A DNA stretch of 40,914 nucleotides from NCBI GenBank assembly GCA_015055505.1, contig SVIB01000015.1, positions 1-40,914 of the forward strand. The letters are read 5' to 3'. The DNA is from Clostridiales bacterium. GTDB lineage: Bacteria > Bacillota > Clostridia > Christensenellales > Borkfalkiaceae. Shown here piece after piece: positions 14,043-21,401 of this stretch; the first letter of the stretch is position 1; each line of letters starts with the position of its first letter. Below the pieces are notes generated by a model, which saw only the letters and a list, made by a program, of their open reading frames with translations, was not told where the DNA came from and ran no database searches. Position numbers and translations under genes: made by a program.

Positions 14043-16175
14043 TTATTTTAAAACCGATTCAAGGTCATTTAGCCAAGTCTCTCTGCTTGCGTCACTCGGC
14101 ATAATCCATCCGCCTCGAGGTGACAACGAAATATCGCCGACTTTAACTCCGTCGGGTAGGCACGACCTTTTAAACTGTTGAGCAAAAAATCTCTTAATAA
14201 AGGTTTCAAGCCATTTATACACGGTCTTTTCGTCAAACTCGTTTTCAAAGGTTTTTACTGCTATTTTATATATTTTAGACGGTGAAAATCCATTCTTTAT
14301 AAGGTGATATAAGAAAAAGTCGTGTAAAACGTAAGGACCTACTAAATCTTCGGTTTTTTGTCCTATCGTCTCCCCGTCGGTCGGCAACAGTTCTGGGCTT
14401 ACGGGGGTATCTAAAATATCGTATAATACGGTTGAAAGTTCTCCTTTACTCGTGCTTGCTATATAATTTACTATTTCTTTAACCATAGTTTTAGGTATTG
14501 ACGAATTAAGCCCGTACATAGACATGTGATCGCCGTTATAAGTAGCCCAGCCGAGAGCAAGTTCAGACATATCGCCCGTACCCAATACGATAGCGTCGTA
14601 TGAATTTGCCACGTCCATCAAAACTTGCGTTCTCTCTCTCGCTTGCGCGTTTTCAAAGGTTAAGTTTGGCGAGCCGTCGTGACCTATATCTTCAAGATGG
14701 GTTTTTACCGAATTGCTAATATCAATTTCAATAAGCGTTACGCCTAAACATTCGGCTAAAATGACTGCGTTGGACTTAGTTCTGTCAGTAGTTCCAAAAC
14801 AAGGCATCGTTACCGCTATTATATCTCTCCTTGAGCGAAGCATTTTATCGTACGCCCTACAGGTTGCCAAAATAGCAAGCGTACTGTCAAGTCCGCCCGA
14901 AAGACCAATGACGACCTTTTTGCTGTAAATTTGCTTTAATCTTCTTATTAGCGCGTACGCTTGAATATCTAAAGTTGTTTCAATAGCCTCTTCTTTTTCG
15001 TACTCGTTTTGAGGAATAAACGGATACTTTGAGTAATTTCTGCTTATAACACCGCCGTATACGAACGAGGAAAAATATACCGTTTGATAACCTAAACACT
15101 CTTCTTCGTAATTAAACTTTTTACGCCTTAAAAAGCGTAAATACGAAACGTCAATATCGGCAATAGTTGCATTTTCGGTAAAAAGTTCGCTTTCGGCTAA
15201 TAATTGACCGTTTTCGGCTATTAAATTATGACCTGAAAACAGTAAATCCGTCGAAGATTCTCCAATTCCAGCATTTGCATATACGTATCCTGCGCAACAT
15301 TTATAAGACTGTATTTTGAGAATATTCTTTCTTCTCGTTGCCTTACCGACGAGTTCGTTGCTTGCCGAAAGGTTTATAATTATTGTTGCGCCGTTTATTA
15401 CGTGACTTTCCGCAGGGCTTTTTACAAACCACATATCCTCGCAAATTTCAACGCCTACTTTAAAGTCGGGCATCTCTCTATTTTCAAATAATATTTTATT
15501 ACCGAAAGGATATGTTTTTCCGCCCAATAAAACGGTTGAATTTTCACATTTAGCAGGAGCAAAAATTCTCTTTTCACCAAACTCGTCGTAATCGGGAATA
15601 CGGGTTTTTGGCACAACGCCCAATATCTCACCCCTACAAATCGCAACGGCGCAGTTATACAGTTTACCGTCCTTTTGAATTGGCGCTCCTACAAAATTCA
15701 ACGTGTCGTAATTTCTTGAAAAATCAGCGATTTCCACAAGTGATTTTTCACATTTTTTCAAAACTAAATCAAATGCGGTTAAATCACCTTGAGTATACCC
15801 GCAAAGACTAAGTTCCGGAAACACGATAAGGTTGACGTGCTTAGATGAAAGTTCGGCAATTTGATTTCTTATCTCTTCGGCATTTTTCTCAATATTGCCT
15901 AAATAAAGTTTGGGCGTAACGGACGCAACCTTTACGTATCCGTAATTTTCCAGTTTCCGTCTTACGCTCTCTTTTTTCTCTCCAAGTAAATAAGAAACTG
16001 AAACGGAAAGAGCGTCGGCAAGTTTTTTAAGCGTTTCAGTCTTTACGCTTTTTGTAGAAGACGAAAGCACTTTATTTAAAGTCCCGAGAGGAACTCCGCT
16101 TAAAACGGATAACTGTTGCGACGTTAATTTTCTAATATCTTTAAGTTCTTTTATTCTCTTTGCTAAATCTGCCAT
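14043..16175 (-). CDS. nadE: Glutamine-dependent NAD+ synthetase with N-terminal XRE helix-turn-helix
   Basis: A 710-residue three-domain protein. Residues 1-67 are an XRE/Cro-type HTH (TSQQLSVLSGVPLGTLNKVL, then ETLKKLADALSVSVSYLLG). Residues 77-350 are the nitrilase-type glutaminase with Glu121 (FPELSLCGYT), Lys190 (VVPKTRIPD) and Cys245 (GVEICEDMWF). Residues 395-700 are the synthetase with the PP-loop SGGLDS (426-431). It makes NAD+ from deamido-NAD+ using ammonia from glutamine. NYGYVKVASVTPK at 77-89 is where ordinary NadE proteins begin, and no internal Met marks a separate start. The HTH is therefore a true in-frame fusion of about 75 extra residues. AGAGGTGA precedes the ATG. Autoregulation is an inference. 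Confidence 0.93.
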   Translation of the reverse strand: MADLAKRIKELKDIRKLTSQQLSVLSGVPLGTLNKVLSSSTKSVKTETLKKLADALSVSVSYLLGEKKESVRRKLENYGYVKVASVTPKLYLGNIEKNAEEIRNQIAELSSKHVNLIVFPELSLCGYTQGDLTAFDLVLKKCEKSLVEIADFSRNYDTLNFVGAPIQKDGKLYNCAVAICRGEILGVVPKTRIPDYDEFGEKRIFAPAKCENSTVLLGGKTYPFGNKILFENREMPDFKVGVEICEDMWFVKSPAESHVINGATIIINLSASNELVGKATRRKNILKIQSYKCCAGYVYANAGIGESSTDLLFSGHNLIAENGQLLAESELFTENATIADIDVSYLRFLRRKKFNYEEECLGYQTVYFSSFVYGGVISRNYSKYPFIPQNEYEKEEAIETTLDIQAYALIRRLKQIYSKKVVIGLSGGLDSTLAILATCRAYDKMLRSRRDIIAVTMPCFGTTDRTKSNAVILAECLGVTLIEIDISNSVKTHLEDIGHDGSPNLTFENAQARERTQVLMDVANSYDAIVLGTGDMSELALGWATYNGDHMSMYGLNSSIPKTMVKEIVNYIASTSKGELSTVLYDILDTPVSPELLPTDGETIGQKTEDLVGPYVLHDFFLYHLIKNGFSPSKIYKIAVKTFENEFDEKTVYKWLETFIKRFFAQQFKRSCLPDGVKVGDISLSPRGGWIMPSDASRETWLNDLESVLK

Positions 16176-16202
16176 AAGGTCACCTCTTATCTTTACTTTT
16201 TT

Positions 16203-16231
16203 AGTTTACCATTTTTTATAAATCTTGTAAA
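16203..16231 (-). promoter_or_regulatory. Promoter of nadE with flanking TTTAC/GTAAA repeats
   Basis: On the minus strand TTTACA (complement of 16226-16231), 17 bases and TAAACT (complement of 16203-16208) form the promoter. CTTTAC/GTAAAG sequences occur as inverted copies at 16191-16196 and 16227-16232, with a further GTTTAC at 16204-16209. They overlap and bracket the promoter and could be bound by the HTH domain of NadE itself. Confidence 0.55.
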
Positions 16232-16256
16232 GTGATTTTCCAAAATAAAGCCATAA

Positions 16257-16288
16257 AAAACGGGAGCGAACGTTCTCGCACCCGTTTT
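16257..16288 (-). terminator. Terminator of mazF
   Basis: AAAACGGG (16257-16264) pairs with CCCGTTTT (16281-16288), enclosing GCGA/TCGC. A T-run follows in the minus direction, immediately after the mazF stop. Confidence 0.85.
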
Positions 16289-16289
16289 G

Positions 16290-16643
16290 TCAAACAGATT
16301 TTTCATTAAATCCTAAACTGATTAAAAGCGCCCTATCCACCAGTTGCATAGTAGTAACGGGCAATTCGCCAATTCTCTCTTTTAGCCGTCTTTTATCAAG
16401 CGTGCGTATCTGCTCTAATAAAACGACCGAGTCTTTGTTTAGCCCGAAATCTTCAGCGCAAAGTTCAATATGCGTAGGCAATTTAGCCTTATTTATACGG
16501 CTCGTAACAGCGGCGGCGATAACCGTGGGACTGTATTTATTTCCTATATCGTTTTGAACTACAAGAACCGGCCTTACGCCTCCTTGCTCGCTTCCTACAA
16601 CCGGACTGAGGTCTGCATAATATAGTTCTCCTCTCTTTATCAT
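16290..16643 (-). CDS. mazF: MazF/PemK-family endoribonuclease toxin
   Basis: A 117-residue mRNA interferase of the Bacillota EndoA (NdoA) type. It begins [22 protein letters not shown], with the conserved RPVLVVQND segment and [14 protein letters not shown] near the C-terminus. I place the start at ATG 16643, where GGAG lies about nine bases upstream. An upstream in-frame start would only add unconserved residues. In Bacillus and many Clostridia the antitoxin EndoAI lies directly upstream. Here the 118 bases to the next gene hold no ribbon-helix-helix or AbrB-like ORF, so the toxin is an orphan within this window. Confidence 0.9.
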   Translation of the reverse strand: MIKRGELYYADLSPVVGSEQGGVRPVLVVQNDIGNKYSPTVIAAAVTSRINKAKLPTHIELCAEDFGLNKDSVVLLEQIRTLDKRRLKERIGELPVTTMQLVDRALLISLGFNEKSV

Positions 16644-16761
16644 AACCGATTCTCCAGTTTTTATTTTTTGCAAGCCCCACTATATTATATGTAAAGTTAC
16701 TTTTGGGGGTGTTTCAAAATAAATTATTTACTGAAAATCGGTTTTTTATACTCCAACTATA

Positions 16762-17457
16762 TTAAGTCCTTAAACAGTTTGATATGATTTTTCTAACTTC
16801 ATTACATTCTTCTCCGTAAATATCCCGTCCTTTGGGACTGTCGGTAAATGTATATTGGTAAACCTCTTTTCCTTTGTCTATTACTGAAATTTTATCTGCA
16901 ATCGAAAGAGCGTCCTCTACGTCGTGCGTAACCGTTATTACCGTCTTTCCGTATTTACTCTTTAAATCCAAAAATAAATCGGTTATACGGCTTTTTAGTC
17001 CCAAATCAAGCGAGTTTAAAGGTTCGTCCATTAGAAGTATTTTCTTTGGCGATAAAAAGGCTCTCGCAAGCGAAACTCTCTTTTTTTCCCCGCCCGACAG
17101 TTCGGTTGGAAAGGAAGACACTTTATTTATAAGTTCAACGTCCTCTAAAACGGCTTTTATATTTTTTACTCTCTCGTCTTTTTCCATTACGCCTGAAAGG
17201 GCGAAATCTAAATTTTCATACACGGTTAGACCTTTTATAAGTCTATCGTCTTGAAAGACGTAAGCAACTCCGTCAACCCCTTCAACACTGCCCTCGTACG
17301 GTAAAAGGTCTGCAATACAGTTGAGTAGCGTAGTCTTACCTATGCCCGATTTACCCATTATAACCGACGTTTCCCCGTAAGCAAACGACGCGGAAAAGTC
17401 GTTAAATATTACGTTTTCACCGTACTTTACTGTTAGATTTTTTACGACTATATCCAT
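16762..17457 (-). CDS. ABC importer ATPase (SsuB/TauB-like)
   Basis: A 231-residue nucleotide-binding subunit with Walker A GKSGIGKTT, Q-loop VFQDDRLI, signature LSGGEKKRVSLARAF, Walker B ILLMDEPLNSLD and H-loop THDVEDAL. It is a cytoplasmic ATPase for the adjacent permease, with which it overlaps by 41 bases. The closest family pattern is the nitrate/sulfonate/thiamine-precursor importer group. The ribosome binding site AGAGGT lies inside the permease gene. It is the last gene of the operon; I see no strong terminator in the 118 bases before mazF, so read-through into mazF is possible. Confidence 0.9.
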   Translation of the reverse strand: MDIVVKNLTVKYGENVIFNDFSASFAYGETSVIMGKSGIGKTTLLNCIADLLPYEGSVEGVDGVAYVFQDDRLIKGLTVYENLDFALSGVMEKDERVKNIKAVLEDVELINKVSSFPTELSGGEKKRVSLARAFLSPKKILLMDEPLNSLDLGLKSRITDLFLDLKSKYGKTVITVTHDVEDALSIADKISVIDKGKEVYQYTFTDSPKGRDIYGEECNEVRKIISNCLRT

Positions 17458-18202
17458 TTTTTAACCTCTTAACCGTTTGAGTTAAAGTTTTTAAAATAAA
17501 CTCAACTAAAAAACTGAGAATAATAGCAACCATAGCAAGAGCCAAAAGCCGTGCCGTTTCAAAACTTGAATTTGCTATATTCATTAATCTGCCTATGCTA
17601 AGTTTGGTATACGCAAGCGCCTCGCCGGCAATAACCAACTTTATATTAAATGAAAAAGTAGAAATTAACTGAGGAATAAGAATTGACACGATATCAGGTA
17701 ATATAAGTTTGAAAAATACCGTCTTTTTCTTAACTCCGTAAACCTTTGCCATTTCCAACAAATCTTTATCTTGTCCTTTTAAACTTGATAAAATTGAAGA
17801 ATAAAGCATAGGGAAAACGACGATAAAGGCTATTGCCGCGGGACTTTTACTTGATTTTAACCAAATAAGGCACAGTAAAATTACCGACATTGTAGGAAGA
17901 GCGCGAAGTATTACCGTAAGCGGATATAAAAGTCTTTCAACCGTTTCCCAAAAATAAGCAAGCACGGCAAAAACGAGCGCAGTTATAAAAGATATTAAAA
18001 AACTGTAAACTGCTCTCCAAAGTGTAGAAAACACTGATTTTATAAAGTTTTCAGTAGTGAAAAGGGCTATAAACTCCTTAAATATTTTAGTCGGCGACGG
18101 CGCAATCATTTCGCTATTATAAACCGCTGACAAAATATAGACGAATCCTATTATCCCCAAAACGGAGATAATAGGAAGCCCAACTTTTTTTATTATTTTC
18201 AT
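17417..18202 (-). CDS. ABC importer permease (SsuC/TauC-like)
   Basis: A 261-residue integral membrane protein with about six hydrophobic segments. The cytoplasmic EAA-type coupling loop is seen as MAKVYGVKKKTVFFKLILPD, which contacts the ATPase. It belongs to the BPD_transp_1 family, group SsuC/TauC/ThiX. It starts three bases after the binding-protein stop and overlaps the ATPase gene by 41 bases, so the three subunits are made together. The transported compound is not identified. Confidence 0.9.
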   Translation of the reverse strand: MKIIKKVGLPIISVLGIIGFVYILSAVYNSEMIAPSPTKIFKEFIALFTTENFIKSVFSTLWRAVYSFLISFITALVFAVLAYFWETVERLLYPLTVILRALPTMSVILLCLIWLKSSKSPAAIAFIVVFPMLYSSILSSLKGQDKDLLEMAKVYGVKKKTVFFKLILPDIVSILIPQLISTFSFNIKLVIAGEALAYTKLSIGRLMNIANSSFETARLLALAMVAIILSFLVEFILKTLTQTVKRLKNGYSRKKSNSKVR

Positions 18203-18205
18203 TGA

Positions 18206-19195
18206 TTAAAGATAGAAATCGTCCTCGGGGAGGGCTCCGCCGATAAGAGGCGCTTTGAAATTTTTAACCGCAGTTAAAAACGCCTCGATATTCGCTTTTT
18301 CAACTGATGCTTTCGAGCATCCTACGTTACATCTTTCCAATATATCGGTAGTAAACGCCATTTGTAACGACGCACTGCCAACCTCGGTATATAAATCTTT
18401 TAAACTTGCAACGTTTTCAGTGATATACGTCTTGTTTTCGCCAAGTTTTTCAATTAACGCGTTTAAATATTCAGTATTTTCGGCAACGTCGCCTTTAACG
18501 GCAAGACCTGCTTGAACGAACTTTCCTTCAGCGTTGTATTTCTTCCATTCCGCCTGCAAATCTAAAACAACTTTCGTACCCGTTTTCGCATTGATTTTCG
18601 ATACGACGGGTTCGCCGAGAATTGCATACTCTATAGTTCCTTGAGTAAAACCAGCCATAATTTGCTGAGCGTCCGCAACTTTAACGAAAACCTTTTCGCT
18701 GTCGGTTGCCTCGTCGCCGTATTCGTAAGTTATTCCCTTTTGAGAAAGAAGGTAATTAAATATAATTTCGGGAGTTCCGTTAGAACCTACCGTATAAACG
18801 ACTTTTCCTTTTAAATCTTCAACGCCTGATATATCGGTATTACCTATCATATAAAGACAGCCGAAAATGTTTACGGTAGCAAGTTTTAAATTAAGATTTT
18901 TAGATTCGTTATAGACCTTTGACGCTAAGTTTAAAGGAATAATCGCCATATCAAGGTCGCCGTTAGCAAGACCTGCGATAATGTCGGTAGGTTGAGCGGT
19001 TATCTCAACTGAAGTATTATAAACGGTATCTTTTCCAGCATAGGAATATCCCTTTACGATATTACCGACCGCTAAAGACGGAGCGCCGTCAACAACGCCT
19101 ATCACGTAATCTTTTTCGCCTTTACTCGTATTTTGGCAAGACGCAAAAACGAACAAAGAAACAACTGCAAGTAAAGTAGCCAAAAATTTTTTCAT
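18206..19195 (-). CDS. ABC importer substrate-binding lipoprotein (NMT1/SsuA-like)
   Basis: A 329-residue periplasmic-binding-type protein anchored as a lipoprotein. MKKFLATLLAVVSLFVFASC is the signal peptide with lipobox and Cys20. The mature part begins YVIGVVDGAPSLAVG and contains PTDIIAGLANGDLDMAIIP and LKGKVVYTVGSNGTPE, typical of the NMT1/THI5 and SsuA group. That group binds sulfonates, nitrate or thiamine pyrimidine precursors; the residues visible here do not decide the ligand. The strong AAGGAG site lies 11 bases after the upstream regulator gene. Confidence 0.88.
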   Translation of the reverse strand: MKKFLATLLAVVSLFVFASCQNTSKGEKDYVIGVVDGAPSLAVGNIVKGYSYAGKDTVYNTSVEITAQPTDIIAGLANGDLDMAIIPLNLASKVYNESKNLNLKLATVNIFGCLYMIGNTDISGVEDLKGKVVYTVGSNGTPEIIFNYLLSQKGITYEYGDEATDSEKVFVKVADAQQIMAGFTQGTIEYAILGEPVVSKINAKTGTKVVLDLQAEWKKYNAEGKFVQAGLAVKGDVAENTEYLNALIEKLGENKTYITENVASLKDLYTEVGSASLQMAFTTDILERCNVGCSKASVEKANIEAFLTAVKNFKAPLIGGALPEDDFYL

Positions 19196-19206
19196 AATAA
19201 TTCTCC

Positions 19207-19455
19207 TTAAATTTCAACGTTTGTAACCGCCGATTTTACGGTCACGTTATTTATTCTGCCGAGTTTACCCGTCATTGAAGAAATTATTTCGGTGGTTGCG
19301 CGCATTATTACGCTTATTACGTAAACCTCGTGAGGATTGTCGGGAATCCCCATTCTTCCCACGATATACTCGCCGAAATTAGATAAAACCTCGTTTACGG
19401 CTTTAGACGCCGACCTATCTTTTTCAATTACAATTCCTATAACTGCTATTCTCAT
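19207..19455 (-). CDS. TM1266-like small regulator (hydrogenase-associated, ACT-like fold)
   Basis: An 82-residue protein starting MRIAVIGIVIEKDRSASKAV after a GGAG site. The sequence matches the TM1266-type family annotated as putative regulator of iron-only hydrogenase systems (NikR C-terminal/ACT-like ferredoxin fold, no DNA-binding domain). The family is usually next to [FeFe]-hydrogenase maturation genes; here it heads an ABC import operon instead. It is the first cistron after a leader with an attenuator-like hairpin, so the regulator and transporter share control. Its ligand is unknown. Confidence 0.78.
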   Translation of the reverse strand: MRIAVIGIVIEKDRSASKAVNEVLSNFGEYIVGRMGIPDNPHEVYVISVIMRATTEIISSMTGKLGRINNVTVKSAVTNVEI

Positions 19456-19601
19456 ACTAACTCCATAAAAAAAGCGCACACTAAAGAGTATGCGCTAACA
19501 GAACTTATTTTTGCCATAAAGCCGTTAAACGAATATAATCCGAAAAACAGGTTTAAAAACTGTGGTTTGCGCTTCCTCTCCGAACGTATCATCGATTCAG
19601 T
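19456..19601 (-). ncRNA. Candidate cis-regulatory leader RNA (attenuator)
   Basis: About 146 bases separate the predicted transcription start (near 19601) from the first ATG (19455). The leader ends in a terminator-like hairpin with a seven-base T-run just before the ribosome binding site. An upstream segment (complement of 19565-19574) matches the 3' arm of that hairpin in 9 of 10 positions, so it can pair with it as an antiterminator. I checked by eye for TPP, cobalamin, SAM-I, FMN, glycine, THF and T-box core motifs and found none. Ligand or trigger unknown. Confidence 0.6.
19467..19496 (-). terminator. Intrinsic terminator inside the leader
   Basis: On the minus strand AGCGCATAC (complement of 19488-19496) pairs with GTGTGCGCT (complement of 19473-19481) around a 6-base loop, followed by seven T residues. 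It lies 5' of the start codon of its own operon, which marks it as a conditional terminator. Confidence 0.8.
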
Positions 19602-19607
19602 AATTTT

Positions 19608-19636
19608 ATTATATAAAATTTTCCTCAATTTGTCAA
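19608..19636 (-). promoter_or_regulatory. Promoter of the leader/ABC operon
   Basis: On the minus strand TTGACA (complement of 19631-19636), exactly 17 bases and TATAAT (complement of 19608-19613) form a perfect consensus promoter, divergent from the fba promoter. Confidence 0.9.
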
Positions 19637-19645
19637 TACATTTAA

Positions 19646-19674
19646 TTGCAGTTTATAAAAAAATAGTGTATAAT
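19646..19674 (+). promoter_or_regulatory. Promoter of fba
   Basis: TTGCAG (19646-19651), 17 bases and TATAAT (19669-19674) are followed by GGAGG (19694-19698) and the ATG at 19705. The predicted leader is short. Confidence 0.85.
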
Positions 19675-19704
19675 ATATGCGATTAAAATTTGTGGAGGAC
19701 AATT

Positions 19705-20652
19705 ATGCCAATAGTTAATTCCAAGAAAATGTTTGAAATGGCTTATAAGGGCGGTTACGCAATAGGCGCATTCAACGTAAACAACATGGAAACAATCCAA
19801 GGTATCGTAAACGCAGGTGTTAAGCAAAACGCTCCCCTCATTCTTCAAGTTTCGTCGGGCGCAAGAAAGTATGCTAACCCTATTTATCTTAAACATTTAG
19901 TTCAAGCAGCTGAAGAAGATACGGGACTTCCTATCGTATTACACCTTGACCACGGTGACAGTTTTGAACTTTGTAAGAGTTGTATCGACAGCGGTTTCAC
20001 TTCCGTTATGATTGACGCTTCTAAATACGACCTTGCTAAAAATATGGAAATCACCAGCGAAGTAGTTAAATACGCTCACGACAGAAACATTACCGTAGAG
20101 GCTGAACTCGGTAAACTTGCAGGTATTGAAGACGACGTAAACGTTAATAGCGAAGACGCTATGTTTACCGACCCCGACGAAGTTTACGAATTTGCAACCA
20201 AGACGGGTATCGACTCTCTTGCTATCGCAATCGGCACTTCTCACGGCGCATACAAATTCAAACCCGGTCAAAAACCACAACTTAGATTTGATATCTTAGA
20301 AGAAGTTGGCAAACGTCTCCCCGGCTTCCCCATCGTACTTCACGGCGCGTCTTCCGTTCCTCAAGAGTTCGTAAGACTTGTAAATCAGTACGGCGGAAAA
20401 ATGCCCGACGCTATCGGTATCCCCGAAGAAATGCTCCGTCAAGCAGCAACTATGGCTGTATGTAAGATTAACATTGACTCTGACCTTCGTATGGCTTGCA
20501 CTTCTGCGGTTAGAAAGCATTTCGTAGAGCATCCCGACCACTTCGACCCAAGACAGTATCTTGGCGACGCAAGACTTTCTGTACAACAAATCGTTGAGCA
20601 TAAACTCGTAAACGTTTTAGGTTGCGCTGGAAAGGCTGACGAATGTAGATAA
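19705..20652 (+). CDS. fba: Class II fructose-1,6-bisphosphate aldolase
   Basis: A 315-residue zinc-dependent aldolase of glycolysis. It cleaves fructose-1,6-bisphosphate to dihydroxyacetone phosphate and glyceraldehyde-3-phosphate. The start MPIVNSKKMF follows GGAGG. Zinc and catalytic segments are visible: LHLDHGDSFELC, VEAELGKLAGIEDD, GTSHGAYKF, LHGASSVP and KINIDSDLR. It is longer than the about 285-residue Bacillus type because of a segment between LHGASS and KINIDS (PQEFVRLVNQYGGKMPDAIG), as in many Clostridia. Strongly biased codon use suggests high expression. Confidence 0.96.
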   Translation: MPIVNSKKMFEMAYKGGYAIGAFNVNNMETIQGIVNAGVKQNAPLILQVSSGARKYANPIYLKHLVQAAEEDTGLPIVLHLDHGDSFELCKSCIDSGFTSVMIDASKYDLAKNMEITSEVVKYAHDRNITVEAELGKLAGIEDDVNVNSEDAMFTDPDEVYEFATKTGIDSLAIAIGTSHGAYKFKPGQKPQLRFDILEEVGKRLPGFPIVLHGASSVPQEFVRLVNQYGGKMPDAIGIPEEMLRQAATMAVCKINIDSDLRMACTSAVRKHFVEHPDHFDPRQYLGDARLSVQQIVEHKLVNVLGCAGKADECR

Positions 20653-20665
20653 CAATATAATGATT

Positions 20666-20699
20666 ACGCCGTTGCGATTTCGCAACGGCGTTTTGTTTT
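20666..20699. terminator. Terminator between fba and the ArsR gene
   Basis: ACGCCGTTGCG (20666-20676) pairs perfectly with CGCAACGGCGT (20681-20691), followed by TTTGTTTTT. It lies between convergent genes and serves fba most clearly. Confidence 0.9.
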
Positions 20700-21037
20700 T
20701 ACGATAAAAACTCCATTCCTTTTAAAATTATATCCCCTAAGACTTCGCTCTTTAAAGAATAATAAATTATTTTACCCTCTCTAAAACAGTTTACCGCGCC
20801 TATATTCCTCATAAGCCTAAGTTGGTGCGATACCGTCGTTTGATTTATCTTTAATAGGTTTGATAAGTCCGTTACACACGTCGGCGTTACGGTTAGTACG
20901 GATAATATCCTCAATCTCGTCTTGTCAGCAAATAAAGAAAATACCGATACGAGTTCCTCTAACGTCTGCTCGTCTAAAAGGTACTTTTCTACCATCGCTC
21001 CCGTCTTTTCGTTAAGCGCAAGATATCCGCCCGCCAT
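20699..21037 (-). CDS. ArsR/SmtB-family winged-helix repressor
   Basis: A 112-residue winged HTH regulator. The recognition region INQTTVSHQLRLMRNIGAV and the wing CFREGKIIYYSLK are clear. The family senses metals, redox state or metabolites. The metal-binding ELCVCD motif of CadC/SmtB types is reduced to one cysteine (TCVTDLS), so a classical alpha-3 metal site is not supported. AAGGAG precedes the ATG. No target operon is co-directional with it; the divergent small membrane-protein gene is the nearest candidate. Confidence 0.9.
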   Translation of the reverse strand: MAGGYLALNEKTGAMVEKYLLDEQTLEELVSVFSLFADKTRLRILSVLTVTPTCVTDLSNLLKINQTTVSHQLRLMRNIGAVNCFREGKIIYYSLKSEVLGDIILKGMEFLS

Positions 21038-21055
21038 TTAAATTCTCCTTAATAT

Positions 21056-21108
21056 ATATGATATAAATATTTTAACTCTTCGTATGTACAAGTGTCAATA
21101 TATCATAT
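21056..21108 (-). promoter_or_regulatory. Promoter of the ArsR gene with a bracketing inverted repeat
   Basis: On the minus strand TTGACA (complement of 21093-21098), 18 bases and TAAAAT (complement of 21069-21074). The inverted repeat ATATGATAT (21056-21064) / ATATCATAT (21100-21108) brackets the promoter and may be the binding site of the repressor. Confidence 0.6.
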
Positions 21109-21131
21109 TATCTTATTTTGTCGCATAAAGT
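21103..21131 (+). promoter_or_regulatory. Candidate sigma-E (mother-cell) promoter
   Basis: TCATATT (21103-21109) fits the sigma-E -35 consensus KMATATT in all seven positions. It is followed after exactly 14 bases by CATAAAGT (21124-21131), six of eight matches to CATACAMT. It lies about 40 bases before the small membrane-protein gene. Confidence 0.55.
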
Positions 21132-21169
21132 ATATTAAACGAAAGTTTTGCCGAATACGGAGGTTTTAT

Positions 21170-21343
21170 ATGTCCGGTAACAATATCGTCTTTTGGGGAA
21201 TTCTTTTTCTTCTATACTCAAACGGCTCAATTACTTTAACTCAACTATTGCTTCTTTTAGCCTTGCTTTCAACTACAAACGAAAACTGTTGCGGTAATTA
21301 TTACTGTAATTGCAATCAAAACACCCAAAACACCACAATTTAG
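21170..21343 (+). CDS. Small membrane protein with Cys/Asn-rich tail
   Basis: A 57-residue protein starting MSGNNIVFWGILFLLYSNG after GGAGG at 21159-21163. Two short hydrophobic stretches (about residues 6-17 and 23-35) are followed by a polar tail with four cysteines (CCGNYYCNCN). I do not recognise a family. The size, glycine/asparagine N-terminus, hydrophobic core and the sigma-E-like promoter upstream recall small spore-coat or mother-cell proteins such as the YjcZ type, but this is inference. Upstream in-frame codons are not supported by a ribosome binding site. Confidence 0.7.
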   Translation: MSGNNIVFWGILFLLYSNGSITLTQLLLLLALLSTTNENCCGNYYCNCNQNTQNTTI

Positions 21344-21354
21344 TTGTAAAATTT

Positions 21355-21390
21355 ACTAAAAACGAGGTTTTTCGCCCCGTTTTTATTTTT
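21355..21390 (+). terminator. Terminator of the small membrane-protein gene
   Basis: AAAACG-a-GG pairs with CC-c-CGTTTTT (21357-21384), followed by a T-rich tract. It is weak in GC but well placed after the stop at 21343. Confidence 0.65.
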
Positions 21391-21401
21391 TTGAAAAAAT
21401 A

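Noticed and set aside
13885..14181. A 98-codon plus-strand ORF after gerAC
   Set aside because: It overlaps the end of gerAC, the terminator and the end of nadE in another frame, and shows no protein-like features.
16674..16761. Promoter with TATAAT upstream of mazF
   Set aside because: A TATAAT is present, but no acceptable -35 lies 16-18 bases before it.
19456..19601. Leader as a TPP, THF, glycine, SAM or T-box element
   Set aside because: The invariant core sequences of these classes were not found by eye, although GGAGAGG in the leader superficially recalls THF and glycine aptamers.
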